Notes under the pieces: generated by a model
Seen by the model: the letters and a program-made list of their open reading frames with translations, nothing else
Told to the model about the DNA's origin: nothing
Databases searched by the model: none
NCBI RefSeq assembly: GCF_002099425.1
Contig: NW_018344259.1
Coordinates: 1,175,501-1,239,500, forward strand
Direction: 5' to 3'
Length of the DNA: 64,000 nucleotides
Source of the DNA: Phascolarctos cinereus
Lineage: Eukaryota > Chordata > Mammalia > Diprotodontia > Phascolarctidae
Position numbers and translations under genes: made by a program
Shown here: positions 44,400-55,802 of the stretch, piece after piece
Layout: each line of letters begins with the position of its first letter
How positions within the stretch are numbered: the stretch's first letter is position 1

Positions 44400-45595
44400 T
44401 TGACTTATTAAGTTTGGAAAGAAGAACATTGACGTTAATTTTCTTTTTTTTCTCTCTTTCATTTTTTTTTTGTTAATTTTCTTTTAAGTATTTGCTATAC
44501 ATATTGGTACATATATTTTAAACATGATTCTGTCTACTGAGTCTTTAAGTGTGGTATAGTTTCTTGTTTATGTCTCTGAAGCTATTTTTATGATTTCACT
44601 TTATCTAAAATTAAGATTACAACTCTTTTTTGAAAAAAAAAATCGGGGGCAGCTAGGTGGTACAGTGGATAGAGCACTGGCCCTGGATTCAGGAGGACCT
44701 GAGTTCAAATCTGGCCTCAGACACATAACACTTACTAGCTGTGTGACCCTGGGCAAGTCACTTAAGCCCCATTGCCCCCCCAAAAAAAAATGAAAAAGAA
44801 AAAAATCAGATAAAATATGATAAAACTCATTCCAGCTTTTTACTTTAAAATTATATTCTATCCCTATGTTTCAGGAGCATTTCCCTATAGGCAGCAACCC
44901 ATTTATTGGGTTGTGTTTTCCAATGCATTCTGCAACTTTTTTCTATTCTATAGGTGGGTTAAATCCATTTATTTTAAAAGTTATGATTAAGTTTGATTGT
45001 TCCTCCACTATATTTTGTTATATTAACTTTTTTTTAATAACAAAGAGTACATTCCAGCTTAACTCACGAGCATGAATCCAATCCTATATACCATATAGAT
45101 ACACAGACACTTCCCCTCAACCCATATCTTAGAATTCTAGATTTACTGATACTTTTTCTAAATTTTTTTAAACTTTTCCTTGAGTTCCAGATAGGAGTGT
45201 GACATGTATTATTTTCTCCATCTCATCCTTCCACTTCTGTGTTCTTCATCTCTGGCTCTCATATTCAAAGTACAATTGATTTCTCTCCTTTCCTACTTCC
45301 TTACCTACATTCTTCCATTTTTCTCAAAGTTATCTGTTCCCTTCCGTTCCCTTCTATGGTGCTTTCCTCTCAATTCCCATCCAATAGTTCCTCAGTGTTC
45401 CTCTAACAAGGTGGTACTTCAAAGAGAAAATAACCTTATCCACATAGTAGAGATGGGTAATAGCATGATTATAATATCCTTTTGGAAATCCACCTTTCCT
45501 TGCTATTGGAATCCATGTTCACCAAGTTCCTCTTTATTCATAGTCCAAGTTTTCAGGTACCTTCATAATAGCAAGGGAAAGCACTAGTCATACTA
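44400..45595 (-). repeat. Old L1 fragment around the endonuclease start
   Basis: Antisense L1 phrases TTATCTAAAATTAAGATTAC AACTC, GGCAGCAACCCATTTATTGG GTTGTGTTTTCCAATGCATT CTGCAAC and ATAGGTGGGTTAAATCC parallel the ORF2 starts of L1 copies A and B. Diverged; a SINE lies inside. Confidence 0.65.
44645..44790 (+). mobile_element. WSINE1-like SINE (full)
   Basis: Forward orientation: GGGGGCAGCTAGGTGGTACA GTGGATAGAGCACTGGCC, GAGGACCTGAGTTCAAATCT GG, ACTTACTAGCTGTGTGACCC TGGGCAAGTCAC, then a poly-A-like tail. A-rich direct repeats GAAAAAAAAAATC / AAAAAGAAAAAAATC flank it. The best forward reference copy in the window. Confidence 0.95.
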
Positions 45596-46029
45596 TTGAA
45601 ATAACTTCCTAACTGATTTCTCTGCATCCAGGCTCTCCTTTAATCCATTATCCATAGAGCTTCCAAACTGATATTCTTGTTTAAAAATGCTTGTGTTATG
45701 AACATAATACACATAAAACATTAACCTTTCAATATGTGAAGGAAAAATGAGGGGATCATAAAAAGAGGGGATTGTATATGAAAATGAAATTCTGCTATGT
45801 ACAATTTGTCTTTCCCCCCACTTTGTACAACTTATCGGTTTCTATTTTAATTCAAATTTAACATGGTAGTTCCAACACTGCCTTGCTTGTCTGCATCCCC
45901 ACTTTAACTTCTGTTTACTCTCTTTATTTTTCAATGATTCATTAAAATTCTTTCTTTTTTCTTCTTTCCTTCCTTCATTTTTTCCTTTGTCACTATTACT
46001 GCTCCCCTCCCCGCCTTCTCCATGCTGGA
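45596..46029. repeat. L2 fragment (+) and possible L1 3' fragment (-)
   Basis: 45595-45700: CTAACTGATTTCTCTGCATC CAGG, TTAATCCATTATCCATAG (L2). 45700-46020 resembles the antisense L1 3' sequence of 8.3-8.6 kb (GGGGATTGTATATGAAAATG AAATTCTGC). Confidence 0.45.
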
Positions 46030-47076
46030 GGCATTACAATATTGAGAGCACTGAAGGACTGATTCATAAGGTATTTGAAAGAAGGAAATATTACAAGAAT
46101 ACTTGCATCTAATTAAAACCAGAAAATGATGGCTAGGAAAACATGGACAGCTATTGACCTATATGTCTACTTTCCTTTCTAGAAAAATTTGTGAAAATAA
46201 TATGCATTCACATTAATGAGGGTATTACTAGAGAACTGAATAGCTTTTGTGAGTGATGTTCCACAGTATACTGTATCTTTACCCTTTCACAATTGACTGA
46301 ACATTGTAGAGAACATAAAATCTCACTGTGCCTATTTGTTTGTTCATTATAAAAAAGAAAAACCTTTTGATCCTGTAAAGCCAAATGCCACTGCACAGGC
46401 TCTCCTCTAATAAGCTATCTCACATAACATACATCAAAAGATTTCTTGCAAGGTAGAACAACAGAGGTAAGCTTGTTCAATGACCTTTTCTGATCACTAA
46501 GATTAGGTGAACTATAAAAAAGGGAGACATGCTCACCAAAGATGTTTCATCACTGACATGGATAGGATTTAGAATATGGTCCAAGTTGACAAGGGATTCC
46601 ATATACATACATACATATCTTCTATCTATCTATCTTCCCCCGCCCAAATGGTTTGGCTTTCATGCTTCTAAAGAATACATGGAGAGCACTGATTCTCTCT
46701 ATTATTACTGATCCAGACAGGTTAGACTTGAGGACAGTGGAGAGATGGGAGAGACTGACAGAGAAACTTAGCTGAAGACCTGAATGGAAGGAATGGTTTC
46801 CTAAGCCCCATTTGAACATCTGGCATTCAGTAAAGTTTCCACCTTGCTCATTTGGTACCAGCTTGTGTGATACTTAGAAATTCTGGCATTTTTCTATATC
46901 AACTAGTATAATAACCTTTTCATATTTCATAGAGCAAGGAAAAAGCAGTTACTTTTCATATTGCAATATCTATGTTTGACTAAGAATAATAGTATTTTTT
47001 ACGGAACATTTAAAAAAAATAAAAAACAAACCCAGTATAAGATTAGCATAGGGGGAGTGACAGGGAGCCTGCAGAA

Positions 47077-47133
47077 GCCACCTTAAAACCACAGAAGCTC
47101 TTTCCATTTACGCTTCTGTGGTTTTAAGGTGGC
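47077..47133. other. Perfect 22-bp inverted repeat (hairpin) with 13-base loop
   Basis: Left arm 47077-47098 begins GCCACCTTAAAACCAC. Right arm 47112-47133 ends GTGGTTTTAAGGTGGC and is its exact reverse complement over 22 bases. The pairing stops abruptly at both outer ends. Family unknown: a short MITE remnant, a local inverted duplication or a small-RNA hairpin are all possible. Confidence 0.9.
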
Positions 47134-47629
47134 ATGTTCATTAGGTCATTACTATATTTTTAAGGTTTTCATTGTGTCTGTTTACCTTCTGCTGATAAAA
47201 AGAAAGAGACTCCCAGCCCCTTGTGCAAGCAGTGATGCTGCTGGGGTGTCAAAGAACCAGATGGATCTTTACATAATGCAAACAGCAGAGTTGTTCCCAG
47301 ACTTAGGAGAAGACTAGACCAGAAGGGAAAATGGAGGAAAAGAGGTGGCTTCCTGGTCCCTTTTATCACCTTTCCAAAGAGATGACTAAAATTAACTCCT
47401 CAGGCAGAGGCTTGGGGGCAGTCTCACTGAATAATGGGGTCTGTAGTATCCCACTGAGCCAGGTGAGGGGAGCTGTGTGGAGCCATGGACGATCTTTCCT
47501 GGCTACTACCTGCTCTCAGCATTGGGGTTTGGGAAATTCATTAAGCTCTCTGATTTGTTTAATGATATAAATTATTATTATCTTTTAAAAAAATAAAATA
47601 AAGCAAAATAAAATAAAATAATAATACAT

Positions 47630-47682
47630 ACCACACACACACACACACACATATATACATATATATAGATATAGATATAGAT

Positions 47683-47736
<54 letters not shown>
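47630..47736. repeat. Compound (CA)(TA)(GATA)(GA) microsatellite
   Basis: CA run, ATATATAC/ATAGAT runs, then a pure GA run of about 45 bases immediately upstream of the RTE RT box. Confidence 0.95.
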
Positions 47737-47738
<2 letters not shown>

Positions 47739-48119
47739 TCTTCATATTTCAAGTTCTTTGTAGATGACATCGTGCTGATTACATAAAGCCCTAGAATATG
47801 GCAGAACCTATTGGATCTATAATCACTCAAAGGTTGGGCTAACTGCAAATACAGGAAAAACCACATAGATGAAGCATGCCTATCATCCAGGTTATGAAAT
47901 ACAGTTGCTTATTTTTCAGTGTATAGGTCTTGGGAAGACATGGCAAATGGATGAATTAGGCTCAGGAGAAAGAAAGAAGACAGGCTCCTCTTTGGGGAAT
48001 TGTAAAACTCTTTTAATCACACTATACTTCTCCCCATAATAAAGACTCATATTTTTAATACTATTATTCTCCTAGAATAACATAGAACTTTAAGTAAAAT
48101 AGATTTTCCTTGGTTGCGT

Positions 48120-48300
48120 GCTGTACCACAAATTGTGGCACATGAATGTAATGGCATATTATGGTGCTAGAAGAAATGATGAATATGCTGGATTTAGAGA
48201 AACAGGAACAGGTGAAAAATGATGTGAGCAAAATCAAGAGAACAAACTACAAAATGACTACCACAAACCGATCAAGATGGAATGCTGTGAAATTATAGTG
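48120..48300 (+). repeat. L1 ORF2 C-terminal fragment
   Basis: AAATTGTGGCACATGAATGT AATGGCATATTATGG and GAAGAAATGATGAATATGCT GGATTTAGAGAAAC parallel the L1 ORF2 C-terminus at 14.2 kb. Confidence 0.65.
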
Positions 48301-48793
48301 ACCAAGGCTGGCCCCAGAGGAGAGATGAGAAGATGTCCTCCCCACTCTTTTTGCAAACAAAACTTAGTTGGTGGAAAACTGCATGTAAAGTCAAACTTCT
48401 TTGAGGTATTAGTCAGTTTAACTGAACTTTTTTTTCTTTTTTTTGTTATAAGGGATGACTGTGTGAAGGGATTAGCAGGGCAGGGGTACTTTGGGCAATG
48501 TAGGTGACATAAAAAAAGATATTAATAAGATTTATTTCAAAGTATTCTAATGGTGTGGTATGGCTGTAAATCATGGAACTCAACAGCCTCTGAAGAATTA
48601 AAATGAGTTATCAGTCAGAAGATGATGGAGAAGCACAAGGTATGAATGGACAGGCTGTGATGTGACCAATATGGAATCAGGAATAGAAGCTGGAGTCATT
48701 CAGGAAATGAAAGATTGAAAAGGAAGATAGTCTGGCCATATTGGAATCTCCTGAGGTTGCCAGGAGGCCACTCTCCATGGGTATATTGCTTTT

Positions 48794-48951
48794 TTTGTTT
48801 GTTTGCTTGTTTTAGGCAATTGGGGCTAAGTGACTTGCCCAGGGTCACACAGCTAGTAAATGTTGAGTGTTTGGTCTGAGGCCAGATTTGAACTCAGGTC
48901 CTCCTGACTTCAGGGCCGGTGCTCTATCCACTGTACCACTTAGCTGCCCCC
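48794..48951 (-). mobile_element. WSINE1-like SINE
   Basis: (TTTG)n tail, GGCAATTGGGGCTAAGTGAC ... CCACTTAGCTGCCCC. Direct repeats GGGTATATTGCTTT (48779) and GGGTATATTCTTT (48954). Confidence 0.92.
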
Positions 48952-48967
48952 TTGGGTATATTCTTTA

Positions 48968-51254
48968 TCTCCACTATTACTTCTTGGAGTCAGTAGCTAT
49001 ACTAGCTGTTCTATATAATGAGTTAGAGAAATCAAGGAAGGGCACCCAAGATCTAGCTTGTACCTTATCTGAATTCTGGTACTTAAGATAACTCATTCTT
49101 CTCTTTTCACATGAAGAATAGGTGTAATAACAAGAACACAGCTATAGTCTGGACCTGTATGCCCCCCACATGATGCTCTACCTTACATGTAGGGTACAGA
49201 TTTACTGAAAAGCTCATCTACTACTGATGTCAGGTGCAAAGACCATGAGAAACATGAAATTTATACAGAGAATAAATATAGAAGGATACAACATTACCAG
49301 TGGACATGTTATCAAACCTAAGGTGTACAGCAGACTTGGTGGTAATGGTTCAAAGGTCCTTCATCCAGGAGCTATAAATGACATCTAGGAATATTTGCTA
49401 CTGGGTAGTGAGAGATGCAGAGACATTAGACTATTGTGATTACCCATTACTGGATAGATAGCGTTTAAATTGTTTTCTTTTCAAGGAAAGAGTATCAATG
49501 ACATGTTAAAAAATATACAGGGGAGCAGAAGGAAGTTCAGAAAGCAAATCAGTATTGGCGCTGTCTTATGAGATAAGATTTGTAAAGTGCCTGGTACAGT
49601 GTCTGGCACATAGGAGGCACTACCCCTCCTCTCCCATTGTGTTAAATTTAACATATACTTAAAAAAGATTTATGTAGTAGAGATTCATGATTTCATATGT
49701 GATCCTTTTTTCCCCTATTTTTTTGTTTATAGAAATGTTCATGGTTGTTGGTGTCTGACAAATTCATAATTTAAAAAAGGACATTTCAGGTAAATGTCTT
49801 CACTCAAAAAAAATTTTTAAATGACACTTTCTTTTGATGTGCTGTGGTCAACATGCTTACAAGTTGGAGAACTGGAGCCAACCTACAGAGAAGAGATTTC
49901 ACCAGCTTATGGCTCATGCCAAGAGAAATACGGCACTTTCATGAATCAACCCAGGCCTCTCTGGATCAAGGACTGAGGTTTGGTGCATGGCACATTTAAG
50001 AAGGAGGTAGGAGCCCTGAGTTAAAATGCTGGCTCCTTGGGACTTACCAACAGCTTAGACCCTCTTGAGCCTTATTTTCTCTAGACATAAAAATAATTCT
50101 TGTCCTTGTGTGAACAGGGGTAAGTTATTTTGCCAATTTGGGTCACCTAAAATAAGGGCATTGGACTAGATATTCCTAAAGTACCTTCTAGCTCTAAAAT
50201 TCTATCATCCTTCCCTTAGTACTAAAGAACTTTAGCACCAGAAGGGACTTTAGAGGTCGTCCAGTATTATCTCCACAAGCTTTCATATGGGTCCCAGGAG
50301 TTTGTGATTAGTATATTGTGGGAATGAATTAAGAAGAAAGTCTACCCCTGTCTGGAAATGCCTCTCTCACAGCCTCAGTCAGCATGAGGTTTCCCCTCGC
50401 CAGACCACACATGCAATTAGTGTGAAAGAGACTTCTGGGAACACGTCAGTCTTTTCAGCCGCATTTGTATGTACAGGGAATGACTTATAATATGGAGGCC
50501 CAACAAAGGCTGAAATGACAACTCTGGTCCAAGCCAGAGAAGCAAAGAATTTTGGAGCTGGAAGGGACTTGTTTCTTGGTTTTTTAGTAACTTTACCATA
50601 CAGAAAGAAATTCACTTGGGCTTATTTGGGTTTTTGTAGAAATGGTATAAAACAGTGGGACTATTTTAGGGAATGGAGGACTTCCCTTGACAGGGAGGAC
50701 AATTTGTTTCCACATATCAGCATAAAGCCAACCACAGATGGAGGTAGAGCACATCAGCGTGGTGCTGATGTAACTAGGGAAAAGTCTATTTAGATGCTTT
50801 AAAAAGCTTTGCAACTTGGTACCTTATATTTTTCCTTTTCTTCCTTTCCCACAGTCAGTAAAAAAGTGCCTGGAAGTCACCCAGGCTGACTCATAAGGGT
50901 TTCTGGGGAAGAAAGTGATGCTGCCTTGCAATAGAGAGGTGGGGGGTCATAGATAAAAGATGTCACATATACTAGTTGATTTTGCTTAACTGTTTTTCTT
51001 TGTTAAAAGGGGCTCATTTGATGATAATGGTGGTAGGGTATAAATGGAAATATCTGTAATCTAAAAACAAAAGTCATCAATGAAACATGTATTCCTATAT
51101 TTTAAAATGTGTTTTGGTTGGAGGGAGGAAATGGAAAGGAATTTGTTGATGAGAGCTAGCTTCGTTCTTCAAGTAAAGTCATGAGAAATCACATTCCAAC
51201 TATACATTCCTACTGGTAGCAATCAGGAAGGTGCTGCCAGTGAGTCAGATTTTG
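48968..51254. other. Mostly unassigned intergenic sequence
   Basis: A MIR-like tail at about 49580-49620 (AAAGTGCCTGGTACAGTGTC TGGCACATAG) and MIR/THER1-like patches at 50030-50270. A diverged copy of 50565-50640 recurs at 51460-51535. No gene evidence; overlapping frames near 50379-50814 are unconvincing. Confidence 0.5.
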
Positions 51255-51395
51255 TAGCATCACATAATGTTGGAACTGTAAGGGTCTTTTGAGATCACCT
51301 AGTCCAACACTCTTAAGAGAAAACTGAAACCCCAAAAGGCTGACTTGCCTAAGGTCACAATATCAGTAAGTAAGAAAGCAAGGACTATGTTTTCA
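51255..51395 (-). repeat. MIR/THER1-type SINE
   Basis: GTTGGAACTGTAAGGGTCTT TTGAGATCACCTAGTCCAAC and AAGGTCACAATATCAGTAAG TAAG. Confidence 0.65.
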
Positions 51396-51554
51396 GACTG
51401 GAAATCTTTTCAGTCTTTTGGGACTTGTCTTCCCTTTGGGAAGGGACTTGTCTCCCCTTTGGGAAGGGACTTGTGTCTTGGCTTTTTATCAATCTAAGTT
51501 CACTATACAGATAGAAATTCATGGGCTTATATTTCAGGGAGAAGCTTGGAGTCA

Positions 51555-53680
51555 TTAAAAACACTGCAATTTCTCAAAGACGATCCAGCTAGCTTTCCTC
51601 TTAGTATTCAACTTTAGAGATCTTTGTCCTTATACAGTGTCTGTCCAAGATATTTGTACTGATGAATCACTTCTGTGTATTGTCCATTCCAGTCTGGAAA
51701 ATGAGCATTCTCCATCCATTTGGCTTTTCCTGTGAGGATATTTAGATCAAATTATTTTTTATTGATCATGGGTGTCATCAAGGAGAATCTGAAATATTTC
51801 ATGGCTTGACACAATCATGGCATTGTTATCTGCAAACAGAAGTTTGTGAAGGATCTCAGCATCTACATGAATTCATCTTTCATTTGGATTATTCACTGGA
51901 TATCTCCATTAAGGTGGCAAGATGATTTGGTCATCATATGTCTTCCTGTTTGATACCTTGTTTTGATATTATTAATAAGATATTGTTACATCTTTTAAGG
52001 AATATTATATGACATGAGAGATAACTTGTTGGAGTAGTACCTTTAAAATAGCATTTTGCTTTACTCAACTAAGTAGTTTGTAAAGTCAACAAGCAATGAG
52101 CATAGTTGAGTCTTGTATTCTTGACAACTCTGAGTCAAATATTTGATTGTAAAAATATGTTATGCTATAGGACATATCTTGTGAAAGCCTACCTGTTTCC
52201 TTTGAATAGGATAATCAAAGTTGCACTTGATGAATGTGTAGATAAGTCTATAAAATTTTTATATAGAAATGGGATAATAAGTATACAAGCCATTAAATAC
52301 TGATAATTCTTGTTCACTTGTTTTTGGTAATCAGGTCTAAGATTTTTCCCAAGCCTTTAACATCTTCTCTTCTTTCAAACACTTTAAGAGTTGGTCCTTC
52401 AACACTCTAAAAATTGTGTCATCTCTGGCATGGAACTCCTCTGTGTACATTTAATATGGTACAACTGCTCTTTGCAAATTTGTTTTATTCAGTGGCATTT
52501 CCACTGTTTCATACAGTGTCCAGGACTATGATGTTAGTATCTAAATATGGTGTCTCCACTGTCACTGATGGTGAAAAGAGCTTACTATAAAAATCCTAAC
52601 AAAAAGCTTCATCTGTTTGTTGATCCATTTTCAATTTCAATCTTAAATGCCCTCAGGGTGATATGACTTAATTGGGTCTTTTGCCAATCTTTCCATAAAC
52701 TTTAAAAAAAATTTTTGTCTCCTCCCTACTATTTCATGAAGACAAGCCACAAATAATCTTCCACCATTGTTATCTAGAAAATTTAACAAGAAGTTTACAT
52801 TTTAAACTGGTTTTGCCCTTGTCATATCTCTCTCTACTTGGTAAAGAGATAAAATGTTTGTTGGTGGAGGTGGTTTCTAGGCTCTTTTAGTTCTCTCATG
52901 ACAATTGATTTACATGAGCTAAACTTCCTTAGGAAATGGAGATAGTCTGTGCTAATCTAGCCTGGTTTTTTTAATCTATTTTCCTTTTTTTTTTTTAAGC
53001 ATCAGATTACATAAATATGCCCAGTTAGCACTGTCTCAATTGCATGTCATTTCTTCTCATACTGATTATTTCTTCTAGAGCGGTGTAGATTTTAATCTTT
53101 CAACAAAAAATTTAGTGGTTTGATTGTACAGACAGTGGATTCAAGAGTGATTTCCATGTCTCTAACCATTCTTCTCCTGACTATTAAGATATAATCAAAT
53201 TCATTTTTTTGTGATGTTCTTTGGTGCTCACTACATCTAGTGTCTTTCAACACTTTTCTCAAAATAAGTAATTGTGATATATGTATGTGAGAACTTCTAT
53301 CTTCTCTAAGTCTTTGGCCTTCTTCATTTCTTACTCCTGAACCATATATGCCATTATTTTTTTCTGTCTTCATTTGTGCCTACTTTAGTATTGAAGTCAC
53401 AAAGTATTAAAGTTGACTTAATTTGGAGAGACTTGGTCAAGTTCTTCATAGAATCTCATTGCCTCATCAATCTCTACAAAAGATGTTGGTACATACACTG
53501 AAATGATTTTCGGGGTGATCTCTTTGTGAATACTTGTTAAAATTACTATGATATGAGATTAATGTATGTCCCCAGAAATGAATCACATTTGAAGATATTC
53601 TGTCTCTTCCTGTGGAGAGTAACTCTTTATACCAAAGGCTCAGGGAAATATAGCAAGTTCCGGGAAGAAAAGTTTTTTCT
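51555..53680 (-). mobile_element. RTE-type LINE, endonuclease to RT
   Basis: The endonuclease frame 53092-53373 has NNGIYGSGVRNEEGQRLRE, SQKNEFDYILIVRRRM. Upstream 53400-53540 gives SVYVPTSFVEIDEAMRFYEEL-like sequence in parts. The RT portion near 51740-51860 gives HKLLFADNNAMIVSSHEIFQ (FADD box, here FADN) and 51610-51700 gives QYKYLGQTLYKD. The order endonuclease-RT-YLGQ is that of RTE elements. Multiple stops. Its 5' side is cut by the HAL1 at 53694. Confidence 0.75.
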
Positions 53681-54156
53681 ACTAGGATGGAGGCTGGGGC
53701 GGAGCCAAGATGGCAGAGTGAAAGCAGCAACTTGCTTGAGCTCTCCCCCAAACCCCTCCAAATACCTATAAAAATGGCTCTAAACAAATTCTAAGGCAGC
53801 TCAACCCACAAAAAGACAGAGTGAAACAAATTTCCAGCCCAAGACAACCTAGATGATTGATCAGAAAGGTATATCTCGTTGGGCTGGGAGCTGAGCGCAG
53901 CGCGGCATGGGCATGCAGGCTGCAGCAAACCTGGAGCAGGCCTCAGAGGACTGAATCACAGGCAGCTGTGGTGGTTTCCAGACTTCTCAACCCAGGAATG
54001 CCAAAGACAACTTAGAAGGTCAGGGGGAAAAGTCTGTTTCTGCGGTGCTGAGAGGAAGGCAGGGTCTCAGCTCCATTCCCCAAGAGTGGGGCCCTGGGGT
54101 GGGCAGCTGCTTCCTGAGCTTCCAGCCCACAGACTGAGGGGGAATTGAGTGGCTGA

Positions 54157-54480
54157 TCAGAGGGGGATTTCAGGGATCTCTCTGCTGGTGCTGAGGCAGG
54201 AATCTCTTGCTTTGCCCGTGCTTGGATCTGGGTCACAGTTCGGACGGGGTCCTGGGTGAGGAGGAGGCTGGCATGGAGCTTGTAGTGGCTGTGGACAGGA
54301 AACCTTCCTCACAGTTCCAGGACAGAAAGGAGTGCTTGTGGTCACTAAAGACCACAGCACAGGCCAGGAAAGGAAAACCCTCCCCTTATCATACACCTTG
54401 AAGAACTGAAAATTTAGGTCCCTACAAGTATCTCTGAAAACAGCTATAAACCCCGAAGCTTGGGACAGTACATTCTCCAC
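54157..54480 (-). other. Antisense open frame in HAL1 copy A 5' UTR
   Basis: 107 codons starting MENVLSQASGFIAVFRDT. Related antisense sequence occurs in the L1 copy A 5' UTR (REILSQASGFFALLFSELV, + strand around 17230-17300) and L1 copy B (EALFQTSGIFILLFLELV, about 29050-29110). Coding status unproven. Confidence 0.35.
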
Positions 54481-54539
54481 ATTGGAAGCAGACTCTTACC
54501 TTAACAAAGAGTTTAAAACTCAAGTAATTGGCTGGGATC

Positions 54540-55617
54540 ATGAGCAAGCAGGGCAAAAAGAGTCAGACTATATTATCTTACTTTGGTGACAAAGAAGATC
54601 AAAATATACAACCAGAAGAAGACAACAAAGTCAAAGCTCCTACATCCAAAGCCTCCAAGAAAAATATGAATCAGTCCCAGGCCTTGGAAGAGCTCAAAAG
54701 GGATTTTGAGAAGCAAGTAAGAAGTAGAGGAAAAACTGGGAAGAGAAATGAGAGTGATGCAAGAAAATCATGAAAAACAAGTCAACAGCTTGCTAAAGGA
54801 GACCCAAAAAAATACTGAAAAAATAACACCTTAAAAAATAGCCTAACCCAAATGGCAAAAGAGGTCCAAAAAGCCAATGAGGAGAAGAATGCCCTAAAAA
54901 GAAAAATTGGCCAAATGGAAAAGGAAGTCCAAAAGATTACTGAAGAAAATACTTCCTTAAAAATTAGAATAGAGCAATTGGAAGCTAGTGACTTTATGAG
55001 AAATCAAGACACTGTAAAACAAATCCAAAAGATTGAAAAATTAGAAAACAATGTGAAATATCTCATTGGAAAAACAACTGAAAAATAGATCCAGGAGAGA
55101 GAATTTAAAAATTATTGGACTATCTGAAAGCCATGATCAAAAAAAGAGCCTAGACATCATCTTTCAAGAAATTATCAAGGAAAACTGCCCTGATATAGTA
55201 GAACCAGAGGGCAAAATAGAAATTGAAAGAATCCACAATCTCCTCCTGAAAGAGATCCCCAAAGGAAAACTCCTAGGAATATTGTAGCCAAATTCCAGAG
55301 TTCCCAGGTCAAAGAGAAAATATTATAAGCTGCCAGAACAAAACAATTCAAGCACTGTGGAAACACAATCAAGATAACACAAGATTTAGCAGCTTCTACA
55401 TTAAAGGACCGCAGGGCATGGAATATAATATTCCAGAGGGCAAAGGAGATAGGATTACAACCAAGAATCACCTACCCAGCAAAACTGAGTATAATCCTTC
55501 AGGGGAAAAAATGGTCATTCAGTGAAATAGAGGACTTTCAAGCATTCTTGATGAAAAGACCAGAGCTGAATAGAAAATTTGACTTTCAAATACAAGACTC
55601 AAGGAACATGAAGAGGT
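54540..55617 (+). pseudogene. HAL1 copy A ORF1p
   Basis: ATG at 54540: MSKQGKKSQTILSYFGDKED, then a lysine/glutamate-rich coiled coil (54852-55088: MAKEVQKANEEKNALKRKIG, KITEENTSLKIRIEQLEAS). Next comes the RRM (55066-55287: RRENLKIIGLSESHDQKKS, FQEIIKENCPDIVEPEGKI) and the C-terminal domain (about 55290-55617: ITQDLAASTLKDRRAWNIIF, LQPRITYPAKLSIILQGKKW). All three ORF1p domains are present in order. At least three frame breaks (near 54773, 55088 and 55287) make it non-coding now. Confidence 0.92.
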
Positions 55618-55754
55618 AAACAGGAAAGAGAAATCATAAGAGACTTATTAAGGTTGAACTGTTTACATTCCTGCATGGAAAGATGATATTTATAACTCAT
55701 GAGACCTTTGTCAGTATTAGGGTAGTTGGAGGAAAAAATTATATGTATGTATAG

Positions 55755-55802
<48 letters not shown>
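55755..55802. repeat. (GATA)n microsatellite in HAL1 copy A
   Basis: About 12 GATA units in the post-ORF1 spacer, where L1 copies A and B carry TG/TA tracts. Confidence 0.95.

Larger units (their letters stand above)
46030..48775 (+). mobile_element. RTE-type LINE, fragmented
   Basis: Three RT-region pieces appear in the right order. 46080-46400 translates in parts to TWTAIDLYVYFPF and HCAYLFVHYKKEKPFDPVKP. 47745-47900 gives FKFFVDDIVLIT (the RT FADD box, here FVDD). 48530-48770 gives VWYGCKSWNSTASEE-like and GHI/LESPEVARRPLSMG-like C-terminal sequence. Stops and frameshifts are frequent. Unassigned sequence with a perfect hairpin and a microsatellite separates the first two pieces, and an L1 fragment separates the last two. 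Confidence 0.65.

Noticed and set aside
53879-54148. 89-codon + frame before HAL1 copy A ORF1
   Set aside because: Lies in the GC-rich 5' UTR of the element and has no ORF1-like sequence; treated as 5' UTR.
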